In this document: piece after piece, positions 33,318 to 42,346 of the stretch
Layout of the letters: each line of letters begins with the position of its first letter
Position numbering within the stretch: the stretch's first letter is position 1
Assembly (NCBI RefSeq): GCF_032268605.1
Contig: NZ_CP130318.1
Span: 811,501-875,500, forward strand
Length of the DNA: 64,000 nt
DNA from: Paenibacillus aurantius
GTDB taxonomy: Bacteria; Bacillota; Bacilli; Paenibacillales; NBRC-103111
Reading direction: 5' to 3'
Notes under the pieces: model-generated
The model's database searches: none
Seen by the model: only the letters and a program-made list of their open reading frames with translations
Told to the model about the DNA's origin: nothing
Made by a program: the position numbers and the translations under genes

Positions 33318-33977
33318 ATGATCGGTTTGATTCGTGTGTTGACCACGTCGAATGAGGAAGTGCTGGAGCAGCACGGGAAGTTGATCTCGCGTCTGTATGG
33401 AGTGCCGGTTATCAGCCGGTGCATTCCGGATCAGCCGCTCGGCATTTACAACGACGAGACGGAAGCGGCCGCCGTTCCAAAGATTGTGGAGCTCGGCCAG
33501 AGCCTGGAAGCCCAAGGCTGCCGGGTTCTGGTGATCAGCTGCGCGGCGGACCCCGCCATCCGGGAGCTTCGCGAGAAGGTGGCGGTCCCCGTCATCGGAG
33601 CGGGTAGCGCGGCGTCGCACCTGGCGCTCGCCGTCGGCCGGAAGGTCGGCGTAATGGGCATTACCGACGGGGCGCCGGCCGTCATGCAGGAACTGCTCGG
33701 CGACAGGCTGGTGACCTACCTCCAGCCGGAGGAAGTCACGAACACGACCGACCTGATGACTCCGGCCGGAGGCGAGAAGGCGATTGCCGCCGCCCGCCGT
33801 CTGATGGAGCAGGGGGTGGAGGTCATCGTCTTCGCCTGCACGGGCTTCTCGACAATTGGCCTTGCCGATGTCCTGCGGCAGGAGCTGAACGTGCTCGTGA
33901 TCGATGCGGTCGAGGCGGAAGGCCTGCTCGCCTCCGCCTTGTACAAGCAGCTGGAAAGGGAGAGGGCGGTTGTCTGA
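33318..33977 (+). CDS. Asp/Glu/hydantoin racemase family protein
   Basis: A 219-residue PLP-independent racemase fold with the two catalytic cysteines in VISCAADPAI (about Cys75) and VFACTGFSTIG (about Cys175). Closest in style to hydantoin racemase and the AroM/Asp-Glu racemase superfamily. GGAAAGGA precedes the ATG. First gene of the cluster behind the PucR gene; its last 8 bp overlap the following exporter gene. It would invert the stereocentre of an amino acid or cyclic ureide processed by the cluster. Confidence 0.85.
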   Translation: MIGLIRVLTTSNEEVLEQHGKLISRLYGVPVISRCIPDQPLGIYNDETEAAAVPKIVELGQSLEAQGCRVLVISCAADPAIRELREKVAVPVIGAGSAASHLALAVGRKVGVMGITDGAPAVMQELLGDRLVTYLQPEEVTNTTDLMTPAGGEKAIAAARRLMEQGVEVIVFACTGFSTIGLADVLRQELNVLVIDAVEAEGLLASALYKQLERERAVV

Positions 33978-34869
33978 TTCGGATTCCCGGGCCTATACAC
34001 CGGCCCGTTCCTACACGCTCCTCTTCCTGTGCGTCTTCATTTGGTCGCTGAACTACCTTTCGCGTCAAATTCTGCTTAAGGAATTTTCGCCGTATTTTCT
34101 TTCGGCGCTGAGCCTGACGGTTATAGGCGTCGTCTTCCTCGTCTGGGCGCTTGCCACGAAGGCGGCGGTTCGGGTGAACCGGAAAGAGATGCTGTTCCTG
34201 CTCCTGTCGGCGTTGGTCGGGCTTATCGCCAACCAGCTTTTTCTGTACCAGGGCCTGAAACGGACGACGGCTACGAACGCCTCGCTTCTGTTCACCTTGG
34301 CGCCGCTCATCACGGCCGGCCTCGCCGCACTTTTTCTTAAGGAAAGGGTGACTTGGCGCATGATCGCGGGCAGCCTCGTGGCCATCGCAGGAATCTCCCA
34401 GGCGCTAGGGCTCACCGGCTTCCAGCTTCATTCGGGGGACTGGCTTATGCTAGGCGCGACGTTCACGTTCTCCTGCAACCTGATCTTCATCCGCATCCTG
34501 TCGAGGCGGCTCGCGCCCTTTATCGTCACCGTGTACAGCTTTGCGCTTAGCAGCCTGCTGTTCGACCCGTTCGTGCTGGCTTATGTTCCGATTGAATGGA
34601 AGCATTCCCTATGGATCTGGGGGCTTGCCTTGGGCTCCATCCTGATCGCGCAGGGGCTGACGAACGTGTGGTGGAACCAAAGCATGCAAACCGTCGGCGC
34701 CGCCAAGGCCGCGATCGTGCTGAACCTTCAGCCGATGATGACGATGCTGCTGGATCTGATTCTTTTCCGCCATGCGCTTTCCGCAGGCAAAGTAACCGGG
34801 GCGCTGCTCGTCTTCGCGGGCGTGATGCTGGGAACGTGGAACCGAGGGAGCGGGAAGAGGAAGCTTTAG
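33970..34869 (+). CDS. EamA family (DMT) transporter
   Basis: TTG 33970 has GAGAGGGCGG upstream and overlaps the racemase stop, a mark of translational coupling; it gives 299 residues. Ten TM segments with the twin EamA repeats (FLCVFIWSLNYLSRQILLKEF.. and the second half from WLMLGATFTFSCNL). Drug/metabolite transporters of this kind usually export amino acids or small metabolites. In this cluster it could export an end product or import the substrate. Confidence 0.88.
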   Translation: MSDSDSRAYTPARSYTLLFLCVFIWSLNYLSRQILLKEFSPYFLSALSLTVIGVVFLVWALATKAAVRVNRKEMLFLLLSALVGLIANQLFLYQGLKRTTATNASLLFTLAPLITAGLAALFLKERVTWRMIAGSLVAIAGISQALGLTGFQLHSGDWLMLGATFTFSCNLIFIRILSRRLAPFIVTVYSFALSSLLFDPFVLAYVPIEWKHSLWIWGLALGSILIAQGLTNVWWNQSMQTVGAAKAAIVLNLQPMMTMLLDLILFRHALSAGKVTGALLVFAGVMLGTWNRGSGKRKL

Positions 34870-35026
34870 GGAATGTTTACATGGTTACCTATACCGGCTT
34901 GGTTTAAAGGGCGGAGGGGACTGGCCATCCTTAAGAAAGAGAGAATCTCTCTAGGCGCACGAAAATGAAAAGGGAAGCAGAACAACACTTACGGCTAAGG
35001 CACTAGAGGAAACGGGGGATTATCTA
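34870..35026. other. 157-bp gap inside the cluster
   Basis: Contains a short inverted repeat (AGAGA/TCTCT near 34940) but no gene and no clear promoter. Could hold an internal promoter for the OPT gene. Confidence 0.3.
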
Positions 35027-36658
35027 ATGAAAAACGATCCATTGCAGCAAGAGGAACAGGAAAAGAAGCACCCGAGTATCTTTGAACCGTTCGCCCTCCT
35101 TCTGAACATCGTGACGGCGGTGATCGGCGCCATCATCGGCATGCAGATCGTCACCACCCTCGGCGTCACGCCGAACACAGCGATTATCGGGGCGCTGGTC
35201 GCCATGCTGATCGCCCGCATCCCGGTTACCATATTCAAGAAATACAAATCCATTCACCGGCAAAACCTGGTGCAGACCTCGATTTCGTCGGCGACCTTCG
35301 GCGCGGCGAACTCCCTGCTCATTCCGATCGGCATTCCCTTCGCCATGGGGACGCCGGAGCTGATCGTGCCGATGCTCATCGGGGCCGCGCTTGCGATGTT
35401 CGTGGATGCCGGCCTCCTGTATAAGCTCTTCGACTCCAAACTGTTCCCGGCTTCCGGTACTTGGGCGCCAGGGGTGGCGACTGCGGAATCGATCCTCGCG
35501 GGGGACAAGGGAGGCAAGCGTGCCGGGCTTCTCGGGATCGGGACGGCCATCGGCCTCATCGGCTCCTGGTTCCACATTTCGATGTCGGCCTTCGGGGTGG
35601 CGTTTATTGGGAACATCTGGGCACTTACCATGTTCGGCATCGGCCTCATGATCCGCCAGTATTCCGTGCCGTGGTTCGACGTGGACGTCAATAAGCTGTA
35701 TATCGCCCACGGCATTATGATCGGAGCGGGCATTGTCGCTTTGATTCAGGTGTCCATCCTGATCTTCCGGGGGCGGAAGAAGGACCCGGCTGCAGGCGAA
35801 GCCGCACGGAAACAAGAAGCAGCCGATGATGCCCGGCTTACGCGTCCGATTAACGAAGCAAAGCGCGCGCTTGGCCTCGGCTTCGTCGCTTACCTGGTTG
35901 TGGCCCTGGTCATTGCGCTTCTCGGCGGGCTGGTGACGAAGATGTCCCTCGGCATGCTGATCGGGTTCCTGTTCTTCGCCGCCTTCGCCGCCTTCATCCA
36001 CGAGCTGATCGTGGGCATTGCGGCGATGCACTCCGGCTGGTTCCCGGCTTTTGCCGTCGCTTTCATCACGCTCTTGTTCGGCATGCTGGTCGGCTTCCCG
36101 CCGGTGGCGCTCGCTCTTCTGGCCGGCTTCAGCGCTTCCACCGGTCCGGCGTTCGCCGATATGGGCTATGACCTCAAGACGGGCCATATTCTGCGGGGCA
36201 ACGGGGCCGACCGCGAGCACGAGCTGGCGGGACGGAAGCAGCAGTATATCACAGGCATGATCGCCTTCGGCGTGGCTCTCTTGACCGTAGTCGCCACCTA
36301 CAATTCCTATTTCGCGCAAAATCTTGTGCCGCCGATCGACAAGGTGTATGTCTCGACCATTAAGGCGGGTGCTTCGCCGGATGTCGCCAAGCAGCTGCTG
36401 CTGTGGGCGATTCCAGGCGCGATCGTCCAGCTGATCGGCGGACCGAGCCGCCAGCTCGGGGTTCTGTTCGCCACCGGTCTGTTGATCCTTACGCCGAACG
36501 CCTGCTGGGCGGTGCTCGCCGGTATCGCGATCCGGCTCATCGTAACGGCCATCTGGAAGAAGGAAGCCGAGACGCCGATGAGCATCATGGCGGCCGGGTT
36601 TATCGCAGGGGATGCGCTTTACAGCTTCTTCAACTCGGTATTCAAGTTCAGAAAGTGA
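35027..36658 (+). CDS. OPT family oligopeptide transporter
   Basis: A 543-residue polytopic protein with about 14 TM segments. The N-terminal FEPFALLLNIVTAVIGAIIGMQ and conserved GTPELIVPMLIGAALAMFVDAGLLYK, WAPGVATAESILAGDKGGKRA and ATGLLILTPNACWAVLAGI match bacterial OPT proteins. They import small peptides or metal chelates with protons. It is shorter than the 630-residue bacterial OPT average. In the cluster it is the most likely uptake system for the substrate. Confidence 0.85.
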   Translation: MKNDPLQQEEQEKKHPSIFEPFALLLNIVTAVIGAIIGMQIVTTLGVTPNTAIIGALVAMLIARIPVTIFKKYKSIHRQNLVQTSISSATFGAANSLLIPIGIPFAMGTPELIVPMLIGAALAMFVDAGLLYKLFDSKLFPASGTWAPGVATAESILAGDKGGKRAGLLGIGTAIGLIGSWFHISMSAFGVAFIGNIWALTMFGIGLMIRQYSVPWFDVDVNKLYIAHGIMIGAGIVALIQVSILIFRGRKKDPAAGEAARKQEAADDARLTRPINEAKRALGLGFVAYLVVALVIALLGGLVTKMSLGMLIGFLFFAAFAAFIHELIVGIAAMHSGWFPAFAVAFITLLFGMLVGFPPVALALLAGFSASTGPAFADMGYDLKTGHILRGNGADREHELAGRKQQYITGMIAFGVALLTVVATYNSYFAQNLVPPIDKVYVSTIKAGASPDVAKQLLLWAIPGAIVQLIGGPSRQLGVLFATGLLILTPNACWAVLAGIAIRLIVTAIWKKEAETPMSIMAAGFIAGDALYSFFNSVFKFRK

Positions 36659-36671
36659 GGTAGATTCCCTG

Positions 36672-37733
36672 ATGCCTAACCTAAAAATAGACCGCGAGAT
36701 GGTGGAGTACGCGGTATATGGCGGAGCCGTGCTGGGCGGCGGCGGGGGAGGCTGGATTGAGGAAGGCCTCAAGCTCGGACGCCTGGCTCTGGAGGTCGGG
36801 CCGATCGAGCTCACCCCGATCGACTCGTTTGCGGACAGCGACCTGCTTGTGACCGTGTCCATGGTGGGCGCGCCCGCGGCCAAGGACCAGTATGTCATGC
36901 CGATCCACTATGCCCGGGCGCTGGAGCTGCTTTCGAAGCAGATCGGCAGGCCGATCCAGGGGCTCCATACCAATGAGAACGGAGCCGGTACCACCGTGAA
37001 CGGATGGTTCCAGTCCGCCATCACCGGCATCCCGCTTGTGGACTTTGCCTGCAACGGACGGGCCCATCCGACGGGATCGATGGGTTCCCTGAACCTGTCC
37101 GAAGTGGAGGGGTATGTGTCCCACCAGGCGGGCGTGGGCGGCAAAGGCGCGAACTACTTAGAGCTGAGCCTGTCCGGCTCGCTCGAACGGTCCGCCACCC
37201 TCATCCGCAAGGCGTCCGTCGAGGCGGGCGGATTGGTGGCGGTCGCCCGCAACCCGGTCACCGCCGGCTACGCGAAGCAGAACGGCGCGCCGGGCGCGAT
37301 CTCGCAGGCGATCCAAGTCGGCGAGGCGCTCCTGTCGCAGAAGGGCGAGGCCGCAATCGACGCCGTGGTCCGCCAGCTGGGCGGCAAGGTGGTCACGACC
37401 GGTACGGTCACGGACTTCCGGCTTGAAACGACTGGAGGATTCGATGTCGGAACCGTCGTGATCGACAACCAATATGAGATGACCTTCTGGAACGAGTACA
37501 TGACGCTCGAGAAGGACGGTGAGCGCTATTCGACCTTCCCGGACCTGATCATGACGCTGGATGCCCGAACCGCCAAGCCGGTCATCACCGCCGCCATCGA
37601 GAAAGGCCAGCAGGTGGCCGTGATCACTGTAACGAAACACAATCTGCTGCTCAGCACCACCATGTACAACCAGAAGCTGCTGAAGCCGGTCGAGGACATC
37701 ATCGGGAAACCGGTCCTTCCGTATCTGGCTTAA
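36672..37733 (+). CDS. DUF917 / S-Me-THD domain protein
   Basis: ATG 36672 gives 353 residues; the frame before it overlaps the OPT gene. Features: YAVYGGAVLGGGGGGWIEEG near the start, VSMVGAPAAKDQYVMP (about 62-77), the conserved NENGAGTTVNG (about 99-109), DFACNGRAHPTGSMGSL (about 119-135). These match DUF917, now named S-Me-THD after a thiohydantoin desulfurase; the reaction for most members is unknown. Start 13 bp after the OPT stop. The thiohydantoin link is one clue for a hydantoin-like substrate. Confidence 0.85.
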   Translation: MPNLKIDREMVEYAVYGGAVLGGGGGGWIEEGLKLGRLALEVGPIELTPIDSFADSDLLVTVSMVGAPAAKDQYVMPIHYARALELLSKQIGRPIQGLHTNENGAGTTVNGWFQSAITGIPLVDFACNGRAHPTGSMGSLNLSEVEGYVSHQAGVGGKGANYLELSLSGSLERSATLIRKASVEAGGLVAVARNPVTAGYAKQNGAPGAISQAIQVGEALLSQKGEAAIDAVVRQLGGKVVTTGTVTDFRLETTGGFDVGTVVIDNQYEMTFWNEYMTLEKDGERYSTFPDLIMTLDARTAKPVITAAIEKGQQVAVITVTKHNLLLSTTMYNQKLLKPVEDIIGKPVLPYLA

Positions 37734-37759
37734 GCTCAACACAGGATGGAGGAAACAAA

Positions 37760-38707
37760 ATGTCACTGAAGCACACCATGACGGTGCTGGAGGCGATGGA
37801 CAGCGCCTATGTCAACGGAGACCAAATCAAGGAGCTGTTCGCCGCTTACCCGGGCGTATCTGTTACTGTAACCAAAGTGACGGGGAGCAAAGGAAGCACG
37901 GATTTCGTTAAGATCGTCATTCCGGGAACGGAAGGCAAAAGCCAAGGCGGCAGCGCGCCGACCCTCGGGATCGTCGGCCGCCTCGGCGGCATCGGCGCCC
38001 GCCCGAGCCGGATCGGCCTCGTCTCCGACGCCGACGGCGCGGTAGCGGCCGTCGCCGCCGCCTTGAAGCTGGCGGACATGCAGACGAAAGGCGACACCCT
38101 GACGGGCGACGTCATCGTCAGCACCCACATCTGCCCGGATGCGCCGACCCGGCCGCATGAGCCGGTCGACTTCATGGATTCGCCGGTCGATATTTTGACC
38201 ATGAACAACCACGAAGTGACGCCGGAGATGGAAGCGATCCTGTCGATCGATACGACGAAGGGCAACCGCGTCATCAACCATAAGGGCATCGCCCTCTCCC
38301 CTACGGTCAAGGAGGGGTACATCCTCCGCATTAGCGAGGACCTCGTGCGGATAATGGAAATGGCCACAGGCGAGCTCGCCCGCACGTTCCCGGTCACGAC
38401 GCAGGATATTACGCCTTACGGCAACGATTTGTATCACATCAACTCGATTTTGCAGCCTTGTGTAGCGACCGACGCTCCGGTTGTCGGACTTGCCGTTACG
38501 GCCCAATCGGCCGTGCCGGGCTGTGGCACCGGCGCCAGCCACGAGATCGACATCGCGGCCGCCGTACGGTTTGCGGTGGAAGTGGCCAAGGAGTTTACCG
38601 GCGGCGTTGCGCAGTTTTACGATAAGGAAGAGTTTGCGCTCATTACCAAGCTCTATGGCTCCATGAAAATTTTACAGACCGGCGGAGAAAACTCCCAGCG
38701 CGCTTAG
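37760..38707 (+). CDS. DUF1177 family protein
   Basis: A 315-residue soluble protein with the DUF1177 features LKHTMTVLEAMDSAYVNGDQI at the start, GIVGRLGGIGARPSRIGLVSDADGA (about 75-99), STHICPDAPTRPHEPVDFMDSPVD and NNHEVTPEM. Conserved His/Asp residues (HICPDAP, NNHEV, CGTGASHEID) look like a metal site; an amidase or peptidase-like role is a guess. I know DUF1177 mainly from clusters like this one, with OPT, DUF917 and AroM genes. The stop codon lies inside an attenuator-like hairpin. Confidence 0.8.
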   Translation: MSLKHTMTVLEAMDSAYVNGDQIKELFAAYPGVSVTVTKVTGSKGSTDFVKIVIPGTEGKSQGGSAPTLGIVGRLGGIGARPSRIGLVSDADGAVAAVAAALKLADMQTKGDTLTGDVIVSTHICPDAPTRPHEPVDFMDSPVDILTMNNHEVTPEMEAILSIDTTKGNRVINHKGIALSPTVKEGYILRISEDLVRIMEMATGELARTFPVTTQDITPYGNDLYHINSILQPCVATDAPVVGLAVTAQSAVPGCGTGASHEIDIAAAVRFAVEVAKEFTGGVAQFYDKEEFALITKLYGSMKILQTGGENSQRA

Positions 38708-38725
38708 CGCCGGGGGTTTCTTTGT
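38689..38725 (+). terminator. Attenuator-like hairpin after DUF1177 gene
   Basis: AAACTCCCAGCGC (38689-38701) and GCGCCGGGGGTTT (38707-38719) pair, then CTTTG. It overlaps the DUF1177 stop codon and lies 28 bp before the AroM gene; a partial internal terminator that would lower expression of the downstream genes. Confidence 0.5.
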
Positions 38726-38753
38726 CCGATTTCAAGAAAGGGAGGAAGGACGG

Positions 38754-39425
38754 ATGGAACGGTTAGGGATGGTCACGATCGGCCAGGCTCCCCGCACGGA
38801 TGTGGCGCCGATTCTGGAGCGGTACCTCGAGGGCCGCGCCGAGCTGGTTCAAGCCGGCGCGCTGGACGGTTGTACGAAAGAGGAGATCGACACGAAGCTT
38901 AAGCCGGAGCCCGGAGAATACGTTCTGACGTCCCGTTTAACGACGGGGGAATCCGCCGTCTTCTCGCGCGAGAAGATCCAGCCGATTCTGCAGAGGAAGA
39001 TCCGGGAGCTGGAGGAGGCGGGAATCCATCAAATCCTGCTGCTCTGCACCGGCGTATTCCCGGGATTAAAGACGACAACGGCTCATCTCATCGAGCCGGA
39101 CCACATTATCCCGCCTGCGGTCAAGGCGATGGCGGGCGGGCGACGTCTCGGCGTTCTGGTGCCGCTTCGGGAGCAGACGGACAGCCTGCTGCCGAAATAC
39201 ACCTCCGTCGGCTTGAATCCGGTGTTCGGCATCGCCTCGCCTTACCGGATCGAGGAAGGAGCCTATGAGAAGGCGGCGGAGAAGCTGAAGGACGAGGCCG
39301 ACCTGATCCTGCTCGACTGCATGGGCTACACGGAGGAGGCGCGGGAACGGGTGCACCGCCTGAGCGGCAAACCGGTCGTTCTGTCCAATGCCCTGATGGC
39401 GAAGCTGGTCTCGGAAATGATTTAA
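38754..39425 (+). CDS. AroM family protein
   Basis: A 223-residue protein with LGMVTIGQAPRTDVAPI at the N-terminus, the hallmark of AroM. Cysteines in LLLCTGVFPGL (about Cys103) and LLDCMGYTEEA (about Cys184) sit where Asp/Glu racemases have theirs, so AroM is a member of that superfamily. E. coli aroM has no known function. AGGGAGGAAGG precedes the ATG. A second racemase-like enzyme in the same cluster suggests two isomerisation or lyase steps. Confidence 0.85.
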   Translation: MERLGMVTIGQAPRTDVAPILERYLEGRAELVQAGALDGCTKEEIDTKLKPEPGEYVLTSRLTTGESAVFSREKIQPILQRKIRELEEAGIHQILLLCTGVFPGLKTTTAHLIEPDHIIPPAVKAMAGGRRLGVLVPLREQTDSLLPKYTSVGLNPVFGIASPYRIEEGAYEKAAEKLKDEADLILLDCMGYTEEARERVHRLSGKPVVLSNALMAKLVSEMI

Positions 39426-39468
39426 TAGGGATAGATGCCCCAAACTCTATAGGATGGGTGGAATACAG

Positions 39469-40416
39469 ATGAAGGAACAGCTTGTGGAAGTCAGTGTGAA
39501 AATGCTGCAAAACTGTCTCGGCCTGCAGGCCGGCGAAACCTTCTTGATCGTAGCCGATGATGTCAAGAAGGAGCTGGCCGAATCCGTTTATGAGGCGGGA
39601 AAAAGACTGGGTGCGGAAGCCATGCTCGCCGTGATCCGGGAAAGGGAGCGCTCCGGCCAAGAGCCGCCGGCTCCCGTTGCCGCGGCGATGGCCGCATCGC
39701 AGGTCGTCCTATGCATCACCGAGCATTCGCTGACGCATACCCAGGCGCGTAAAGCGGCCGTTGCCGCAGGGGCCCGCCTGGCCACCATGCCGGGCATTAC
39801 GGAGGATATGTTCCTCGAAGGCGCCATCGCGGCGGATTATGCCGAAGTCAAGGAACGGACGGAGCAGGTAACCGCGGTTTTGACGGAGGGCAAGCAGGTC
39901 CGCATTGAGAAGGGAGGCTACACCCTCACCTTCTCCATCGACGGAAGAAAAGGTGTGCCGAGCACGGGCGTGTACCGGAATCCCGGCGAATCCGGCAACC
40001 TGCCGTCCGGGGAAGGGTACATCGCTCCCGTGGAAGGCTCGGCCGAAGGCCAAATTCTTATCGACGGCTCGCTCGCGAACTACGGCAAGCTGGGGGAGCC
40101 GCTGCTATTGACCGTCGAGAAGGGCCGGATTGTCCGGGCCGAGGGCGAAGCGGCGGACTGGCTGCTCGGCGTGCTGGGCGAAGGCGAGGGCCGGCAGCTG
40201 GGGGAATTCGGCGTCGGGACCAACGACAAAGCCCGAATTACCGGCGTCGTGCTGGAGGACGAGAAGGTGTACGGCACGATTCACGTGGCCTTCGGCAGCA
40301 ACAACACGTTCGGCGGAACCGTTTCGGCCGGCGTTCACATCGACGGAGTGGTGACGGCACCGGACGTCTTCCTTGATGAGCGGATCATCCTGGAGAACGG
40401 GAAGCTGACACTATGA
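39469..40416 (+). CDS. M29-like aminopeptidase family protein
   Basis: GGTGG 7 bp before ATG 39469 favours this start over ATG 39454; 315 residues. The C-terminal domain has the M29/leucyl-aminopeptidase (COG2309) pattern: ESGNLPSGEGYIAPVEGSAE (about 178-197), LGEFGVGTNDKARI, then GTIHVAFGSNNTFGG and GVHIDGV with the His/Asp metal ligands. It may be a metallo-aminopeptidase, or act on amide bonds of the imported substrate. 43 bp after the AroM gene; the last 4 bp overlap the nitroreductase gene. Confidence 0.8.
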   Translation: MKEQLVEVSVKMLQNCLGLQAGETFLIVADDVKKELAESVYEAGKRLGAEAMLAVIRERERSGQEPPAPVAAAMAASQVVLCITEHSLTHTQARKAAVAAGARLATMPGITEDMFLEGAIAADYAEVKERTEQVTAVLTEGKQVRIEKGGYTLTFSIDGRKGVPSTGVYRNPGESGNLPSGEGYIAPVEGSAEGQILIDGSLANYGKLGEPLLLTVEKGRIVRAEGEAADWLLGVLGEGEGRQLGEFGVGTNDKARITGVVLEDEKVYGTIHVAFGSNNTFGGTVSAGVHIDGVVTAPDVFLDERIILENGKLTL

Positions 40417-41273
40417 GCGGGGAACCGGTCCGGAGCCGCTGGGAGCTTGAGGGGATCGAGCTTCCGGCTGGTGTTAAGAACGAGACGCTGAATGTTCTCG
40501 CGTCCCACGAATCGGTTCGGGGATTCCGGGACAAGCCGCTTCCGGAAGGGGCCTTGGAGGCCATTCTGACCTCGGCGAGAAGTGCGCCGACCTCTTCGAA
40601 CCTGCAGGCGTACAGCATCCTCGTCGTTAAGGACGAACAGCGGAAGGCCCGCCTGGCGGAGCTTTCCGGCCGCCAGGGCTTTATTAGCGAAGCCCCGGTG
40701 TTCCTTGTGTTCTGTGCCGACATCTACCGGCTGAAGCACCTGACCGAGAGGCAGGGCTACCGGTTCGCGGCGGATACGCTGGAGATGTTCCTGCTCGCCT
40801 CCGTCGACGCAGCCTTGGCGCTGCAGAACGCGCTCGTTGCGGCGGAGTCCATGGGGCTGGCCGCTGTGCCGGTGGGCTCCATCCGCAACGACCCGGCCGC
40901 TGTCGCGCAGGAGCTGGACTTCCCGGCCGGCGTGTTTGCGCTCGCGGGTCTTGCCATCGGGCTCGAGCGGGAGGGCGTGCGGCGGGGCGTGAAGCCGCGG
41001 CTGCCAGCCCAAGTGACCGTGCACGAGGAACGTTACGATACCGCCTCCTTGGAGGAGGGGCTGGCCGAGTACGACCGGACGATGATGGCCCGCCGGACGT
41101 ACGACGGCCGCCGGGTCTCGCTTGCCGGCGAGCCCGAGAAGGAAGGCGTGGAGTACGGCTGGACGGAGCATTCCGCCAGACGCTGCACGCGTCCGGAGAC
41201 GATCGCGGCGTCGGCCAGCCTGCGGGACAATTTGAAGCAGACGGTGGAGAAGCTTGGTTTTACGATTCGCTAG
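40413..41273 (+). CDS. NfsA-like nitroreductase / FMN oxidoreductase
   Basis: A 286-residue protein overlapping the previous stop by ATGA. The nitroreductase fold is clear: HESVRGFRDKPLPEGALEAIL (FMN-phosphate Arg residues), SARSAPTSSNLQAYSILVVKD, and AALALQNALVAAESMGLAAVPVGSIRN. The long C-terminal extension (about 190-286) is that of NfsA/FRP-type NADPH-dependent enzymes. It would reduce a flavin, quinone, nitro or enamide group. The substrate in this cluster is unknown. Confidence 0.88.
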   Translation: MSGEPVRSRWELEGIELPAGVKNETLNVLASHESVRGFRDKPLPEGALEAILTSARSAPTSSNLQAYSILVVKDEQRKARLAELSGRQGFISEAPVFLVFCADIYRLKHLTERQGYRFAADTLEMFLLASVDAALALQNALVAAESMGLAAVPVGSIRNDPAAVAQELDFPAGVFALAGLAIGLEREGVRRGVKPRLPAQVTVHEERYDTASLEEGLAEYDRTMMARRTYDGRRVSLAGEPEKEGVEYGWTEHSARRCTRPETIAASASLRDNLKQTVEKLGFTIR

Positions 41274-41302
41274 ACGGCGGTAGGGAAGGCGGGAGATGAC
41301 CA

Positions 41303-41842
41303 ATGGTACTAGACGTAGCAGAGTCTATAAGAACGAGGCGGAGCACGCGCTCTTACGATTCCACCAAGCGGCTTCCCCGGGAAGTGTTTGAAGCGCTGGA
41401 GCAGGCCGTGCTGAACAGCCCGTCCGGCAGCAACGCGCAGGAATCGCATTTTGTGATCGTACAGGAGCCGGACCAGATCCGGAGGGTAAAACGATTTGCC
41501 CAGGGCGTCTCGGGAAACCCGGCCGCCGTGGCGGTTCTCTGCTCCAACCGGGTGGAAGCCTTATCCAAAGGCGGAGCGGATACAGCCGAAACGCTGCGCT
41601 TCGTCAATCTGGGCATTGCGGCGGCCTACATCCTGTTGACCGCGCAATCGCTCGGGGTATCGAGCTGTCCGGCCCGGTCCTTTCACGCGAAGGCGATCCA
41701 GCAGCTGCTCGGCCTGCCGGAGGAGGTCGTGCCCGAGCTGATGATCACCCTCGGGTACGCGGACCAGCCGCCGCGGCCGAAAACGAGCAAGCCGTCCAGG
41801 GAGGTGCTGTCCTATGACCGATACGGCAAGGAATCGATCTGA
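41303..41842 (+). CDS. Short nitroreductase-family protein
   Basis: A 179-residue protein with the FMN-binding start DVAESIRTRRSTRSYDSTKR and LNSPSGSNAQESHFVIV, then FVNLGIAAAYILLTAQSLGVSSCP and VPELMITLGYAD. Shorter than the preceding nitroreductase and without its C-terminal extension. The two flavoproteins may act in sequence or as a pair. GGCGGGAGATG precedes the ATG. Its end overlaps the next gene by 29 bp. Confidence 0.88.
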   Translation: MVLDVAESIRTRRSTRSYDSTKRLPREVFEALEQAVLNSPSGSNAQESHFVIVQEPDQIRRVKRFAQGVSGNPAAVAVLCSNRVEALSKGGADTAETLRFVNLGIAAAYILLTAQSLGVSSCPARSFHAKAIQQLLGLPEEVVPELMITLGYADQPPRPKTSKPSREVLSYDRYGKESI

Positions 41843-42152
41843 AGAAGAGCGGCATGAACGGCTTTTGGATTTCGTCGGGTATGTCCTCACCGCCGCACGG
41901 GCGCTGGGCAAGGAGCCGGCAAGCTACGGCCCGATGCGTTTAGTCGACACGCTGACTAAAGCAGTCGAGCTGCTGGAGGATGCGGGCATTCGGGACGAAT
42001 CCGTTAAAGGCCCGCTTGCCGTCATCCGCGAAAACCGCTGGCAGGCCACGTCCGATCCGGAGGCATTCGGCGAAGCGCTGGACGAGGCCATCCGCCGTCT
42101 GGTGGAGGTTACGCTCGAGGATGCGCGCCGGAAGGAACAGGCAGAGAAGTAG
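41814..42152 (+). CDS. Small helical protein, DUF6092-like
   Basis: A 112-residue, highly charged, all-helical protein (ERHERLLDFVGYVLTAARAL, MRLVDTLTKAVELLEDAGI, DEAIRRLVEVTLEDARRK). It resembles DUF6092 proteins of unknown function. The 29-bp overlap with the nitroreductase gene indicates translational coupling. It is the last gene of the cluster, before a strong terminator, and might be an accessory subunit of the flavoproteins. Confidence 0.65.
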   Translation: MTDTARNRSEEERHERLLDFVGYVLTAARALGKEPASYGPMRLVDTLTKAVELLEDAGIRDESVKGPLAVIRENRWQATSDPEAFGEALDEAIRRLVEVTLEDARRKEQAEK

Positions 42153-42157
42153 ACAAG

Positions 42158-42195
42158 AAGACCCAAGGGTTTCCGGCCCTTTGGGTCTTTTTTTG
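42158..42195 (+). terminator. Terminator of the PucR-linked cluster
   Basis: AAGACCCAAGGG (42158-42169) pairs with CCCTTTGGGTCTT (42177-42189), then TTTTTT. Confidence 0.92.
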
Positions 42196-42346
42196 GTGGC
42201 TGGTAGAGTTACTGGAAAAGATGTTTTGAGAGAAATCAATAAAATTTATGGGTATTTATTCCTAAAAAACCTTCCTTTTTGGATGTATTTCCCTTATAAT
42301 CAAAAATATTGGTTCTTAAGAACTAGTTCATAAGGTGGGGGTTAAC

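Noticed and set aside
35024-36898. 624-codon minus-strand frame opposite the OPT gene
   Set aside because: Shadow of the OPT frame; composition is His/Arg/Asp-rich nonsense, without Shine-Dalgarno, and it runs across the next gene.
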